Origin: Methylobacterium radiodurans
GTDB lineage: Bacteria > Pseudomonadota > Alphaproteobacteria > Rhizobiales > Beijerinckiaceae
Direction: 5' to 3'
Assembly (NCBI RefSeq): GCF_003173735.1
Contig: NZ_CP029551.1
Coordinates: 3,124,001-3,188,000 of the forward strand
DNA: 64,000 nucleotides
Shown here: positions 7,254-16,324 of the stretch, in pieces
Position numbering within the stretch: the stretch's first letter is position 1
How the letters are laid out: every line of letters begins with the position of its first letter
Translations under genes and position numbers: made by a program
Notes under the pieces: model-generated
The model's input: the letters and a program-made list of their open reading frames with translations, nothing else
Database searches by the model: none
Told to the model about the DNA's origin: nothing

Positions 7254-8245
7254 GCCTCCGCGCGGCGCCGGATCCGGGCTTCGGGCCGGACGCCGTCGAG
7301 CCGCGCCGGGCCGCGCCGGGCGGCCCGCGCCTCGGGCTGGCGCTGGGGGGCGGCTCGGCCCGGGGCTGGGCGCATATCGGCGTGATCCGGGCGCTCGAGG
7401 CAGCCGGCATCCATCCGAGCGTGGTGGCGGGCTGCTCGATCGGCGCGGTGGTCGGCGCCTGCTACGCCGCCGGAAAGCTCCACTTGCTGGAGGATTTCGC
7501 CCGATCGCTGACGAAGCGCCGGGTCGTCGGCCTGCTCGACCTGCGCCTGTCGGGAGCGAGCCTGATCGGCGGCGACCGCCTGCGCCGGCGGCTCGCGGCG
7601 GATCTGGAGGCGCGCCGCATCGAGGACCTGCCGGTGCGTTTCGCGGCGGTCGCGACCGAACTCGGCGCCGGCCACGAGGTCTGGCTGAGCCGCGGCCCCC
7701 TGATCGAGGCGGTGCAGGCCTCCTACGCTCTGCCGGGGATCTTCCCGCCGGTCCATATCGACGGGCGCCTGCTGATGGACGGCACCCTGGTCAACCCGGT
7801 GCCGGTGGCGCTCGCCCGGGCGATGGGGGCGGACCTCGTGGTCTGCGTCAACCTCGGCTGCGAGTCCGGCGCCCGCGGCCGAGTGGTCGAGGCCGCGGGT
7901 GCGGACCCGGTGGAGCGGGCGGTGGCGGGCGCCGTCGAGGCGCGGCGGCGCTGGAGCCTGTTCGGGGCCGTGCGGGCGCGCCGCCGCCGGCCGCGCGATC
8001 CCGTCCCGGCCGCGCCCGGCATCGCCCGGGTGATGTTCGACGCCTTCAACATCACGCAGGACCGCATCTCGCGCGCCCGCCTGGAGCGCGACCCGCCCGA
8101 TCTCAGCATCGGTCCGGACCTTGCCGGGATGGGCCTGTTCGAGTTCCACCGCGCCGCCGAGGGGATCGCGCTCGGCGAGGCGGCGGCCCGCGCCGCGCTC
8201 CCCCGCCTGCGCGCGCTGATGGCCGGGGCGAGCGCCAGGGCGTGA
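7250..8245 (+). CDS. Patatin-like phospholipase (NTE/RssA type)
   Basis: A 331-residue serine lipase-like protein. The Ser-Asp dyad and oxyanion hole are visible: [12 protein letters not shown] (oxyanion), Ser63 in GCSIG and Asp177 in LMDGTL. Related proteins cleave phospholipid or lysophospholipid esters at the inner membrane. No signal peptide is seen. The start is TTG at 7250, overlapping the hisI stop in TTGA, which implies translational coupling; no other start gives a better N-terminus. Residues 210-250 are an Arg-rich insert ([19 protein letters not shown]) that could touch acidic membrane lipid. Substrate not deducible. Confidence 0.9.
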   Translation: MSLRAAPDPGFGPDAVEPRRAAPGGPRLGLALGGGSARGWAHIGVIRALEAAGIHPSVVAGCSIGAVVGACYAAGKLHLLEDFARSLTKRRVVGLLDLRLSGASLIGGDRLRRRLAADLEARRIEDLPVRFAAVATELGAGHEVWLSRGPLIEAVQASYALPGIFPPVHIDGRLLMDGTLVNPVPVALARAMGADLVVCVNLGCESGARGRVVEAAGADPVERAVAGAVEARRRWSLFGAVRARRRRPRDPVPAAPGIARVMFDAFNITQDRISRARLERDPPDLSIGPDLAGMGLFEFHRAAEGIALGEAAARAALPRLRALMAGASARA

Positions 8246-8257
8246 GGTCCCGGATCT

Positions 8258-8372
8258 CGAAGGTCCGAGACCTTCGGCGGGTCCAGGGCGGAGCCCTGGT
8301 CGGCGAAGCCAATCCGCGGCCGAGGCTCGGGGCTCTGCCCCGAACCCCGCCGAAGGGCCCGAGGCCCTTCGG
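8258..8372. repeat. Block of four palindromes with terminator potential
   Basis: Stems are CGAAGGTC/GACCTTCG (8258-8276), CCAGGGC/GCCCTGG (8283-8299), TCGGGGC/GCCCCGA (8327-8343) and a 10-bp CCGAAGGGCC/GGCCCTTCGG (8350-8372), each with a 3-nt loop. They lie between the convergent patatin and CBS genes. The first and last resemble palindromes at 2639-2664 and 2753-2772. Confidence 0.85.
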
Positions 8373-8383
8373 GATCCCCGGGA

Positions 8384-8815
8384 TCAGGCCGTGGTAATGT
8401 AGTCGCGCAGCGCCTGGTGCTCGGCCTCGACGGTCGCGATGCGGCGCTTCACCACGTCGCCGATCGAGATCATGCCGACGAGCCGGCCGTCCTCGCAGAC
8501 GGGCACGTGGCGGAAGCGGCCTGCCGTCATGGTCTGCATCACCTCCTCGACGGTGGTGCTGCGGCCGCAGGTGGTCACCTTGCGGGTCATGTGCGCGGAG
8601 ACCGGCTCGTCGAGTGCCGCGGCGCCGAGCTTGGACAGCACCCGCATGATGTCGCGCTCGGAAAGGATGCCGGCCACGGCGCCGTCCGCCTCCGTCACCA
8701 CGAGCGCACCGATGCTCTTCTCGGCGAGCAGGTGGATCGCGGCGTCCAGCGTGTGCGCCGGGCTGATCGTAACGACGGAAGAGCCCTTCTCGATGAGGAT
8801 GCGTGCGACGGTCAT
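8384..8815 (-). CDS. CBS domain protein
   Basis: A 143-residue protein made of two CBS domains (about residues 8-62 and 75-131) and nothing else. Such pairs bind adenosine nucleotides such as AMP or ATP, or NAD-type ligands, and act as stand-alone sensors. Each domain ends with the usual Gly-Ile/Met-x-S-x-x-D motif: GILSERDIMRVL and GMISIGDVVKRRI. ATG at 8815 is preceded by the strong AGGGAGGGG. The gene is convergent with the patatin gene across a palindrome block. No attached enzyme or channel is nearby, so its partner is unknown. Confidence 0.93.
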   Translation of the reverse strand: MTVARILIEKGSSVVTISPAHTLDAAIHLLAEKSIGALVVTEADGAVAGILSERDIMRVLSKLGAAALDEPVSAHMTRKVTTCGRSTTVEEVMQTMTAGRFRHVPVCEDGRLVGMISIGDVVKRRIATVEAEHQALRDYITTA

Positions 8816-8987
8816 GTCCCCTCCCTGCCTGGAGAAGCACGCCGCAGCCCGCGGCGCGCTGGTTGCGGCCCGGCCGGGTTCGTCCCGGCTCTCATGCCGA
8901 TCAAGGCGAGTGTGTGGCGATTGTATCCCGATGGCAAGCGCCGGACGCGGGCAACCCCTGCGATCTTCGCATGGGCACACCGTCACG

Positions 8988-9809
8988 TCAGTGCGGACGG
9001 CGGCTCAGGGGATCGACGAGCGGGAACAGGAAGAAGCCGGCCGCGAAGCCGCCGAGATGCGCGTCCCAGGCGATCGAGGTTCCCTCGCCGCCGAACGGCA
9101 GGGCGATGAGACCGAACAGCAGGTTCGTGACGAGCCAGATGATCAGGAAGGTCGCGGCCGTCCGGTTGCGCAGGAGTTCGGGCAGCGTCTCGGGCGGGCG
9201 GCGCGGCGGCAATTGCCAGGGCTGGCTGCCGTAGCCGGCCGCGGGCGGCTGGAACACGAATCGGGCCGCGGCCGCCATCAGGGCCGAGACCCCCGCCGAG
9301 GCGCCCACCAGCGGCGCGGTGCTCAAGGGATCGATCGCCACGTGGAGCGCGCCCCCCGCCACCGTGCCGGCGAGCCCGATCAGCCCGTAGCGCCACGCCC
9401 CGCAGCGGCGCGCCACCGGCGAGCCGAAAGCCGCGAGCCAGACGCTGTTGAAGATCACGTGCAGCCAGGAGCCGTGCAACAGCGCGTAGGTGGCGAAGGT
9501 CCAGAGCTTCGGCTCCGGGTCGCTCGCGAAGACGCGGATATAGGTCTCGACGGCCTCCGCGTAGCCGGGTATCGCCGTCTTCCCCGCGGCGTCGATCACC
9601 GCCTGGGCGCGGTCGGGATCGACCCAGAGCGTCCAGCGCACCGGCAGCAGGGCGAGCGCGTCGAACAGCCGGATGTCCCAATCGTCCGGGAGCACGAGGG
9701 TGCGCGCCGCGTGGATCGCCATCAGCAGGGCGATCGAGGCGGTGACGACGCCCGGCAGGTTGAACACGGGCACGCGGCTCTGGCGCGGAAAGTCGGGGGA
9801 GGCATCCAT
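8988..9809 (-). CDS. Rhomboid family intramembrane serine protease
   Basis: A 273-residue polytopic membrane protein. The catalytic pair appears intact: Ser171 in GASAGVSAL and His251 in AHLGGFAAG, with the oxyanion-stabilising His117 and Asn121 in HVIFN. About six membrane segments can be drawn. An unusual 60-residue soluble insert follows the first segment (about residues 40-98). The family cuts transmembrane substrates within the membrane; the target here is unknown. ATG at 9809 has only a weak ribosome site. The gene is upstream of and co-oriented with the CBS gene, with a 172-bp gap. Confidence 0.92.
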   Translation of the reverse strand: MDASPDFPRQSRVPVFNLPGVVTASIALLMAIHAARTLVLPDDWDIRLFDALALLPVRWTLWVDPDRAQAVIDAAGKTAIPGYAEAVETYIRVFASDPEPKLWTFATYALLHGSWLHVIFNSVWLAAFGSPVARRCGAWRYGLIGLAGTVAGGALHVAIDPLSTAPLVGASAGVSALMAAAARFVFQPPAAGYGSQPWQLPPRRPPETLPELLRNRTAATFLIIWLVTNLLFGLIALPFGGEGTSIAWDAHLGGFAAGFFLFPLVDPLSRRPH

Positions 9810-10071
9810 CGCTCACCATGTCGGGGCGCAGCGCCGCGCGGCAAGTCCCCGTACGGTCAAGTTCCTGGCACGGTCAGGCCCCGTCGCGGCGACCGCGCGT
9901 CGCGATAGCGGGGGACAATTAACCCTAAGGACAGGTTACGCGCGCCGGAGGCCCGGCGAAGGCATAGGGTGTGCGCAGTGATTCCTTAAGCTTTCACGAT
10001 CGTTCGGAAACCCGTCCGCGGGCGTGCCGAACCGGGACAGCCCCGCTCGGTCAGGGACGGATCCGGCACAC

Positions 10072-10683
10072 ATGAAGCACCCCACCAGCCGCGCACTGCA
10101 TACCTACTGGAACCGCATCCGAGGGGAGCGCAGCGCGCCCGAGCGCGCGGAGATCGAGCCCGGCGAGATCCGGCACCTGCTTGCCGACAGCCTGATCCTC
10201 GAACTCAACCTGCCGATGCGCGGGGCGCATCTGCGGCTCGCCGGCACGCGGGTCTGCGCGCTGTTCGGCCGCGAATTGCGCGGTCTCCCGTTCGGCGGCC
10301 TCTGGGAGCCCGACCCCGCGCGTGCCGGGCCGGCGCATGCCGAGTCCTGGCAGGTTCTGGAGATCGTGGCCGGCGAGGGCGTCGGGGCGGTGATGGGCCT
10401 GCGCGGACACACGGCAGCCGGCGAGAGCCTCGACCTCGAACTCCTGCTGCTGCCCCTGCGCCACCGCGGCCGGACACATGCTCGGATGATCGGCACCCTC
10501 AGCCCGCTCACCGTGCCGCACTGGATCGGCCTGCGGCCGCTGGCCGGGCTGGAGACCGTCTCGCTGCGCATCCTCGGGACCGGCACCACCCCGCTGCCCG
10601 GCGCGGTTCCCCCGGTCCCCGCCAACGACGCCGCCCCGATGCGACGCGGGCACCTGCTGGTCCATCGCGGCGGGCGTGCCTGA
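10072..10683 (+). CDS. PAS domain protein (PAS_5-like)
   Basis: A 203-residue soluble protein whose whole length resembles the alphaproteobacterial PAS_5-type family: the N-terminal pattern ALHTYWNRIRGERSAPERAEIEPGEIRHLL is diagnostic, followed by a compact PAS fold (about residues 40-150) including LRLAGTRVCALFGRELRG. These proteins are thought to sense small signals, often linked to membrane or cyclic di-GMP control, but no ligand is known. The frame opens at GTG 10024, yet ATG 10072 fits the family start. A double-PilZ protein follows 103 bp downstream, a pairing seen in related genomes, so a shared signalling role is plausible. Confidence 0.8.
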   Translation: MKHPTSRALHTYWNRIRGERSAPERAEIEPGEIRHLLADSLILELNLPMRGAHLRLAGTRVCALFGRELRGLPFGGLWEPDPARAGPAHAESWQVLEIVAGEGVGAVMGLRGHTAAGESLDLELLLLPLRHRGRTHARMIGTLSPLTVPHWIGLRPLAGLETVSLRILGTGTTPLPGAVPPVPANDAAPMRRGHLLVHRGGRA

Positions 10684-10702
10684 GGCGTCGCGGCACGACC
10701 TG

Positions 10703-10732
10703 AGGCTTTCGGACAACCGAACAAGGCTTTCG
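10703..10732 (+). promoter_or_regulatory. Direct repeat AGGCTTTCG spaced 21 bp
   Basis: Two identical AGGCTTTCG boxes start at 10703 and 10724, exactly two helical turns apart, with GGACAACCGAAC between. They lie 55-84 bp before the PilZ gene. The spacing suits a dimeric regulator or two -35 like contacts, but no known motif matches. Confidence 0.35.
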
Positions 10733-10786
10733 TAACGGGCGGCGCATAACGTCCGGGTCCGATCCCACTCTTCCAGCCGGGTCCGG

Positions 10787-11449
10787 ATGCAAGCGAGTCT
10801 CGTCATGCCCGCAGGCCCCGCCGTCGTCGTGCCCGAGATGGGGCATGTCCCGACGCTGCGGCACGCCGTGCGCGCGTCCGACCAGCGCCGCTTCCAGCGC
10901 GTCAAGGTGGCGCTGCTCGGCCGATACATGCTGAGCGACCGCCGGGAATTTCCCTGCCAGACCGTCGACATGTCGCCGGGCGGCGTGCGGCTGACCTGCG
11001 CGGTAGTCGGCAGCGTGGGCGAGCGCGTCGTCCTCTACCTCGAGCAGGTCGGCCGCATCGAGGGCGCGATCGCCCGCCATACCGCGGGCGGCTTCGCGAT
11101 CGAACTCGCCGGCACGGCGCGCAAGCGCGACAAGATCGCCTCGCAGCTGACATGGCTCGCGAACCGCGAGATGCTCGGCCTGCCCGAGGGCCGCACCCAC
11201 GAGCGCATCGTTCCCAAGCTGCCGGGCATCGTCCTGCGCCTGGAGACGGGCCGCGAGGTCCACGCCCGCATCATCGACTTCTCGATGTCGGGCGCCGCCA
11301 TCGCCTGCGCGGCCCAGCCCGCGATCGGCAGCGTCGTCACGGTCGGCAAGACATTGGGCCGGGTCGTGCGCTACTTCGAGGGCGGCCTCGGCGTGCAGTT
11401 CCTGCTGCCGATCGACCCCGACCGCTTCCACGACGGCATGACGCTCTGA
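10787..11449 (+). CDS. Tandem PilZ domain protein
   Basis: A 220-residue cytoplasmic protein with two PilZ-like domains. The first (about residues 33-115) has the full cyclic di-GMP motif: QRRFQR (RxxxR) and DMSPGG (D/NxSxxG). The second (about 135-212) keeps DFSMSGAAI but I see no matching RxxxR before it, so it probably does not bind the ligand alone. Such proteins link cyclic di-GMP to motility, adhesion or polysaccharide output. ATG at 10787 is the first start; MPAGP at 10805 is an alternative. The gene follows the PAS protein and precedes the MoxR operon on the same strand, with a 132-bp gap to the latter. Confidence 0.9.
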   Translation: MQASLVMPAGPAVVVPEMGHVPTLRHAVRASDQRRFQRVKVALLGRYMLSDRREFPCQTVDMSPGGVRLTCAVVGSVGERVVLYLEQVGRIEGAIARHTAGGFAIELAGTARKRDKIASQLTWLANREMLGLPEGRTHERIVPKLPGIVLRLETGREVHARIIDFSMSGAAIACAAQPAIGSVVTVGKTLGRVVRYFEGGLGVQFLLPIDPDRFHDGMTL

Positions 11450-11581
11450 CGCGCGGCGGCATCCGCGGGCACGGGTTCGTGAGGGGGAGGGAGCCCCACG
11501 GGCCGTGCGGCGATGCCGACCTTGCCAGCCCGGCGGAAAGCGCGCCACACTCGGCGTCCGGATGAAGGAACGCCCGCGCGC

Positions 11582-12583
11582 ATGACATCAGGCTCAGCCG
11601 CCACCGCCCTCGACGAGGGCATCGTCGCCACCGCCGAGAGCTGCCTCGGCGCCGTCGGTGAAGCCCGCGAGGCGATCCACGGGGTGATCTTCGGCCAGGA
11701 GCAGGTGGTCGATCTCGCCCTGGTGACGATCCTGGCCGGCGGACACGGCCTCCTCGTCGGCCTGCCCGGCCTCGCCAAGACAAAGCTCGTGGAGACGCTG
11801 GGCACGGTGCTGGGCCTCGACGCGCGCCGCGTCCAGTTCACCCCCGACCTGATGCCCTCCGACATCCTCGGCACCGAGATCCTCGACGAGGATGCCGAGC
11901 GGCGCCGCTCCTTCCGCTTCGTGCGAGGACCGGTCTTCACGCAGCTGCTGATGGCCGACGAGATCAACCGGGCGAGCCCGCGCACCCAGTCGGCCCTGCT
12001 CCAGGCGATGCAGGAGCACTTCGTCTCGGTGGCCGGCGAGCGCCACGACCTGCCGCGCCCCTTCCACGTTCTCGCCACCCAGAACCCGATCGAGCAGGAG
12101 GGTACCTACCCGCTGCCCGAGGCGCAGCTCGACCGCTTCCTCTTGGAGATCGACGTCGGCTATCCCGACCGTGCCGCCGAGCGCCGCATCCTGATCGAGA
12201 CCACCGGCGTCGAGGAGACGCGGGCCAAGCCGGCGATGAGCACCGACCAGCTGCTGACCGCCCAGCGCCTCGTGCGCCGCCTGCCGGTCGGCGAGGCGGT
12301 GGTCGAGGCGATCCTCGACCTCGTGCGCGCGGCCCGGCCCGACAGCGGCGACGCACTGGTCAAGGGCAAGCTGATGTGGGGGCCCGGCCCACGCGCCAGC
12401 CAGGCGCTGACCCTGGCGGTCCGCGCCCGCGCGCTGATCGAGGGCCGCGTCGCCCCATCGGTGGCGGATGTGAAGGCGCTGGCCGAACCCGTTCTGAAGC
12501 ACCGCATGGCGCTGGGCTACGCGGCCCGCGCCGACGGCGAGACCGTCGAGGGGCTGATCGCCAAGCTGGCGGAGCGGCTCTGA
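11582..12583 (+). CDS. MoxR family AAA+ ATPase
   Basis: A 333-residue AAA+ ATPase. Walker A is GLPGLAKTK (residues 60-68), Walker B LLMADEINRA (122-131), and the sensor region LATQNPIEQEGTYPLPEAQL follows. MoxR proteins act as chaperones that help metal insertion or complex assembly, usually with a DUF58/VWA partner encoded next door. ATG at 11582 gives the expected N-terminus; AAGGA is about 12 bases upstream. Its TGA lies two bases before the TTG start of the DUF58 gene, so translation is probably coupled. It heads a four-gene operon with DUF58, BatA/DUF4159 and a large membrane protein. In methylotrophs MoxR was first linked to methanol dehydrogenase, but this copy has no mxa genes around it. 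Confidence 0.96.
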   Translation: MTSGSAATALDEGIVATAESCLGAVGEAREAIHGVIFGQEQVVDLALVTILAGGHGLLVGLPGLAKTKLVETLGTVLGLDARRVQFTPDLMPSDILGTEILDEDAERRRSFRFVRGPVFTQLLMADEINRASPRTQSALLQAMQEHFVSVAGERHDLPRPFHVLATQNPIEQEGTYPLPEAQLDRFLLEIDVGYPDRAAERRILIETTGVEETRAKPAMSTDQLLTAQRLVRRLPVGEAVVEAILDLVRAARPDSGDALVKGKLMWGPGPRASQALTLAVRARALIEGRVAPSVADVKALAEPVLKHRMALGYAARADGETVEGLIAKLAERL

Positions 12584-12585
12584 GC

Positions 12586-13494
12586 TTGGTCGCGACCCGC
12601 GCCCTCGGCGCCGAAGCGCGCAATCCCGGCCGGCACGAGAGCGAGAGCGCCGCGTCGCTCGCCGAGCGCATGCCCCGGCTGATCCTGGAATCGCGGCGGG
12701 TGTCGAGCCTGCTCGCCCACGGCCTGCACGGGCGCCGCCGGGCGGGGCCCGGCGAGAGCTTCTGGCAGTTCCGCCCCTTCGTCACCGGCGAGGCCGCCGC
12801 GCGCATCGACTGGCGCCGCTCGGCCCGCGACGACCGGCTCTACGTGCGCGAGCGCGAGTGGGAGGCCGCCCACAACATCTGGCTCTGGATCGACCGCTCG
12901 GCCTCGATGGGCTTTTCCTCGGACCTGGCGACGGCGCCGAAGATCGAGCGGGCCCTGGTGCTGGGGCTGGCGCTCGCCGACGCCTTCGTGGAGGGCGGCG
13001 AGCGGGTGGGCCTGCTCGGCCTCACCCGGGCCACCGCGGCGCGCAACATCGTGGAGCGGCTGGCGCAAGCGCTCGTCGCGGACGAGGCCGGCCTGACCCA
13101 GGATCTGCCGCCCCGCGCCGAGCCCGGCCGGTTCGACGAGGCGATCCTCGTCAGCGACTTCCTGACGCCGCCCGAGCGGGTCGGCGCCGCCGTGCGCGAC
13201 ATCGCCGGCCGCGGCAGCCGCGGTCACCTCGTCGTCGTCGTGGATCCGATCGAGGAAACCTTCCCGTTCGCCGGCCAGGCGGTGCTGCACGATCTCGAAT
13301 CCGGCCTCGCCCTCGATATCGGCGAGGCCGCCATCTGGGGCGCGGCCTACCGCGAGCGGATCGCTGCCCACCGCGCCGCGCTCACCGAGATCGCCCGCGC
13401 CCAGGGCTGGACCTTCACGCTCCACCGCACCGACCGGCCGGCGAGCGAGGCGGCGCTCCGCCTGATGACGCTGGTCGCGGCCCGCGGGGCCTGA
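12586..13494 (+). CDS. DUF58 domain protein
   Basis: A 302-residue DUF58 protein, a VWA-like fold that partners MoxR ATPases. Visible hallmarks are HGRRRAGPGESFWQFRPFVTGEAAARIDWRRSAR (the DUF58 entry motif around residues 48-80) and the metal-ion site DRSASMGF (DxSxS). The start is taken as TTG 12586, two bases after the MoxR stop with GGAG upstream; an ATG at 12670 would cut into the conserved N-terminal helix. The next gene begins 9 bp after the stop. The protein has no membrane segment, so it probably sits in the cytoplasm between MoxR and the membrane-bound partners encoded downstream. Confidence 0.93.
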   Translation: MVATRALGAEARNPGRHESESAASLAERMPRLILESRRVSSLLAHGLHGRRRAGPGESFWQFRPFVTGEAAARIDWRRSARDDRLYVREREWEAAHNIWLWIDRSASMGFSSDLATAPKIERALVLGLALADAFVEGGERVGLLGLTRATAARNIVERLAQALVADEAGLTQDLPPRAEPGRFDEAILVSDFLTPPERVGAAVRDIAGRGSRGHLVVVVDPIEETFPFAGQAVLHDLESGLALDIGEAAIWGAAYRERIAAHRAALTEIARAQGWTFTLHRTDRPASEAALRLMTLVAARGA

Positions 13495-13503
13495 GGAGGC
13501 GTC

Positions 13504-16320
13504 GTGCTCGGACTGACCTTCGCCGCGCCGCTGGCGCTGGCCGCGCTCGTCGGCCTGCCGGCCCTGTGGTTCCTGCTCCGGGTGACGCCGCCGCGCCCGC
13601 GGCGCATCGCCTTCCCGCCGCTGAAGCTGGTCGCGGACCTCCTACCGCAGCGGCAGACGCCCGCCCGCACGCCGCCCTGGCTGCTGATCCTCCGGTTGCT
13701 CGCCGCCGCCGCCCTGATCCTGGCGGTCTCGGGACCCGTCTGGAACCCGCAAGGGGTGGGGGTCGGTGGCGGGCGCAGCGCTCTCCTCGTGCTCCTCGAC
13801 AACGGCACCAGCGCCGCCCACGACTGGCGCGCCCGCCTCGCGGTCGCCCAGGACACGATCGAGGGCGCGGCCCGCGACGGAAGGCCCGTGGCGGTTCTCG
13901 GCAGCGCCGAAGCCCCGGCCGCGATCGAGGCCCGCACCCCGGCCGCCGCCCTAGAGCGCCTGCGCGCGCTAGCGCCCCGCCCGCACCTCGCCGAGCGCGC
14001 GGGCCTGCTGCCGGTGCTCGGCGCCTTCCTGGAGAAGAACCCCGGTGCCGGCCTCGTCTGGATCAGCGACGGCGTTGCCGGCACGCAGGCCGACGCCTTC
14101 ACGGGCGAGTTGGCCAAGCTCGCCGCGGCCAACGGCACCGCCGTGACTCTGCTGCGGGCCGACGCGCCGCCCACCCTAGCGCTGACTGCCGCCGAGCAGG
14201 CGGGCAAGCTGACGGCCAAGGTGCTGCGCGCCGCACCGAACGGGCGCGAGGTCGGCACCGTGCGGGCGCTCGATCAGCGCGGCCTGCCGCTCGCCGAGCA
14301 CGACTTCGCGTTTCAGAACAGCGCGCTGGCGGCCGAGGCGCCGCTGGAGATCCCGGTGGAGCTGCGCAACAACATCAGCCGCCTGGAGGTATCGGGCGAG
14401 CGCTCGGCCGGCGCCGTGGTGCTGATGGACGAGCGCGGCAAGCGCCGCCGGGTCGGCCTCGTCTTCGGCGGCACCAGCGACCAGGCCCAGCCGCTGCTCG
14501 CCCCCACCTACTACCTGTCCCGCGCCCTCCAACCCTTCGCCGACGTACAGGAGGCCCGCGGCGCCAAGGGCACGGCCGAGTCGATCAACCAGCTCCTCGA
14601 CAACCAGGTCACGGTGCTGGTGCTGGCCGATGTCGGCGCCATGGACGAGCGCACCACCGCGCGAGTGGAGAAGTTCGTGGCTGAAGGCGGCCTCCTGCTG
14701 CGCTTCGCCGGGCCGCGGTTGGCGGCCGGCAACGACCCGCTGGTGCCGGTGCGCCTGCGCCGGGGCGGGCGCAACCTCGGCGGCACGCTATCCTGGGACA
14801 ACCCGAAGACACTCGCCCCCTTCGCGCCCGAGAGCCCCTTCGCGGGCCTCTCCGCGCCGGCCGATATCGGCGTGCGCCGCCAGATCCTGGCCGAGCCGGA
14901 CGGGGATCTTCCCGCCCGCACCTGGGCCTCGCTGCAGGACGGCACCCCGATCGTCACCGCCGAGACGCGGGGGCAGGGGCGGGTGGTGCTGTTCCACGTC
15001 ACCGCCGATACGACGTGGTCGAACCTGCCGCTCTCCGGCCTCTTCATCGACATGCTGCGCCGCGTGGTGGCGCTCGCCGGATCCGCGGCCCCGCCGACGG
15101 ATGGCGGCCCGCGCCCGCCCGCCGCGATCCTGGCGCCGCGCCTCGCGCTCGACGGGTTCGGGGCGCTCGGCTCGCCACCGGCCTCCGCCAAGGCGGTCGC
15201 GGCCGATTACGGCGACCGCGCCACGCCGGAGCACCCGCCAGGCTTCTACGGGCCGGCGGATGGCGGCATCGCGGTCAACGCTCTACGCTCCGGCGACGCG
15301 CTGGTGCCGCTCGATCTCGCCAAGCTCGCGGGCGCCCGCACCGGTACGCTGGCCGGGGCCGAGACCCTTGATTTGCGGCCCGCGCTCTTCACCTTCGCGC
15401 TGATGCTCCTCGCGCTCGACACCCTCGCGGGCCTGTGGCTCGGCGGCTTCCTCACCCGCGGCGGGTTCGGGCGCCTGCGCTCGCGCCCGACCGCGCTCGT
15501 CGCTGTCGGCCTCCTCCTGGCGCCGCTGCTGGCGCCTCTGCCCCTGCGCGCCGAGGAGCCCGCCGCCAACCGGCCGAACGGCATCGAATCGGCCCTCGTC
15601 ACCCGGCTCGCCTACGTGGTGACGGGGGACGCGGCGGTGGACGAGGCGAGCCGCGCCGGCCTCACGGGCCTGACCCAGATGCTGGCGAGCCGCACCGCCC
15701 TGGAGCCGGGGGAGCCCGCGGGCATCGACCCGGCCAAGGACGAGCTCGCCTTCTACCCGCTGATCTACTGGCCGATCGCCGCGAACCGGCCGCAGCCCGG
15801 CGAGCAGGCGATCCGGCGCATCGACGCCTTCATGCGCAATGGCGGTACGGTGCTGTTCGACACCCGCGACGGCCTCACCTCCCGCCCCGGCGCCGCGCCG
15901 ACCCCGGAGGGCGCTTACTTGCGCAAGATGCTGGCGACGCTGGAGGTACCCGAGCTGGAGCCGGTGCCGGCCGACCACGTGCTCACCAAGGCCTTCTACC
16001 TCGTCGATACCTTCCCGGGCCGCTACGCCAGCGGCCAGACCTGGGTCGAGGCGCTGCCCCCCGTGGGCGAGGGCGCCGAGCGCCGCCCGGCCCGAGCCGG
16101 CGACGGGGTGAGCCCGCTCATCATCACGGGCAACGATCTCGCCGCCGCCTGGGCGGTGGGCCGACGCGGCGAGCCGCTCTACCCGGTCGTCGGCGGCGAC
16201 CAGCGCCAGCGCGAGATGGCGTTCCGCGGCGGCGTGAACATCGTCATGTACACGCTCACCGGCAACTACAAGGCGGATCAGGTCCACGTGCCGGCCCTGC
16301 TCGAGCGGCTGGGACAGTGA
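13504..16320 (+). CDS. BatA-type N-terminal and DUF4159 membrane protein
   Basis: A 938-residue protein. It starts with the BatA/aerotolerance N-terminal unit: membrane segments at about residues 3-24 and 58-77 joined by PPRPRRIAFPPLKLV. A VWA-like region follows (LLVLLDNGTSA, with an imperfect metal site), then a long extracytoplasmic part, two further membrane segments near 627-648 and 662-680, and a C-terminal DUF4159 domain from about 692. DUF4159 has a glutamine-amidotransferase-like fold without a clear catalytic Cys here. GTG at 13504 is nine bases past the DUF58 stop. The gene is third in the MoxR operon, and its stop is four bases before the next start. The function of the whole set is unknown. 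Confidence 0.9.
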   Translation: MLGLTFAAPLALAALVGLPALWFLLRVTPPRPRRIAFPPLKLVADLLPQRQTPARTPPWLLILRLLAAAALILAVSGPVWNPQGVGVGGGRSALLVLLDNGTSAAHDWRARLAVAQDTIEGAARDGRPVAVLGSAEAPAAIEARTPAAALERLRALAPRPHLAERAGLLPVLGAFLEKNPGAGLVWISDGVAGTQADAFTGELAKLAAANGTAVTLLRADAPPTLALTAAEQAGKLTAKVLRAAPNGREVGTVRALDQRGLPLAEHDFAFQNSALAAEAPLEIPVELRNNISRLEVSGERSAGAVVLMDERGKRRRVGLVFGGTSDQAQPLLAPTYYLSRALQPFADVQEARGAKGTAESINQLLDNQVTVLVLADVGAMDERTTARVEKFVAEGGLLLRFAGPRLAAGNDPLVPVRLRRGGRNLGGTLSWDNPKTLAPFAPESPFAGLSAPADIGVRRQILAEPDGDLPARTWASLQDGTPIVTAETRGQGRVVLFHVTADTTWSNLPLSGLFIDMLRRVVALAGSAAPPTDGGPRPPAAILAPRLALDGFGALGSPPASAKAVAADYGDRATPEHPPGFYGPADGGIAVNALRSGDALVPLDLAKLAGARTGTLAGAETLDLRPALFTFALMLLALDTLAGLWLGGFLTRGGFGRLRSRPTALVAVGLLLAPLLAPLPLRAEEPAANRPNGIESALVTRLAYVVTGDAAVDEASRAGLTGLTQMLASRTALEPGEPAGIDPAKDELAFYPLIYWPIAANRPQPGEQAIRRIDAFMRNGGTVLFDTRDGLTSRPGAAPTPEGAYLRKMLATLEVPELEPVPADHVLTKAFYLVDTFPGRYASGQTWVEALPPVGEGAERRPARAGDGVSPLIITGNDLAAAWAVGRRGEPLYPVVGGDQRQREMAFRGGVNIVMYTLTGNYKADQVHVPALLERLGQ

Positions 16321-16324
16321 GCGC

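Noticed and set aside
11582..12583. MoxR as part of a methanol oxidation (mxa) cluster
   Set aside because: No mxaF, mxaG or other methanol dehydrogenase genes are in the window; the neighbours are DUF58 and DUF4159 proteins.
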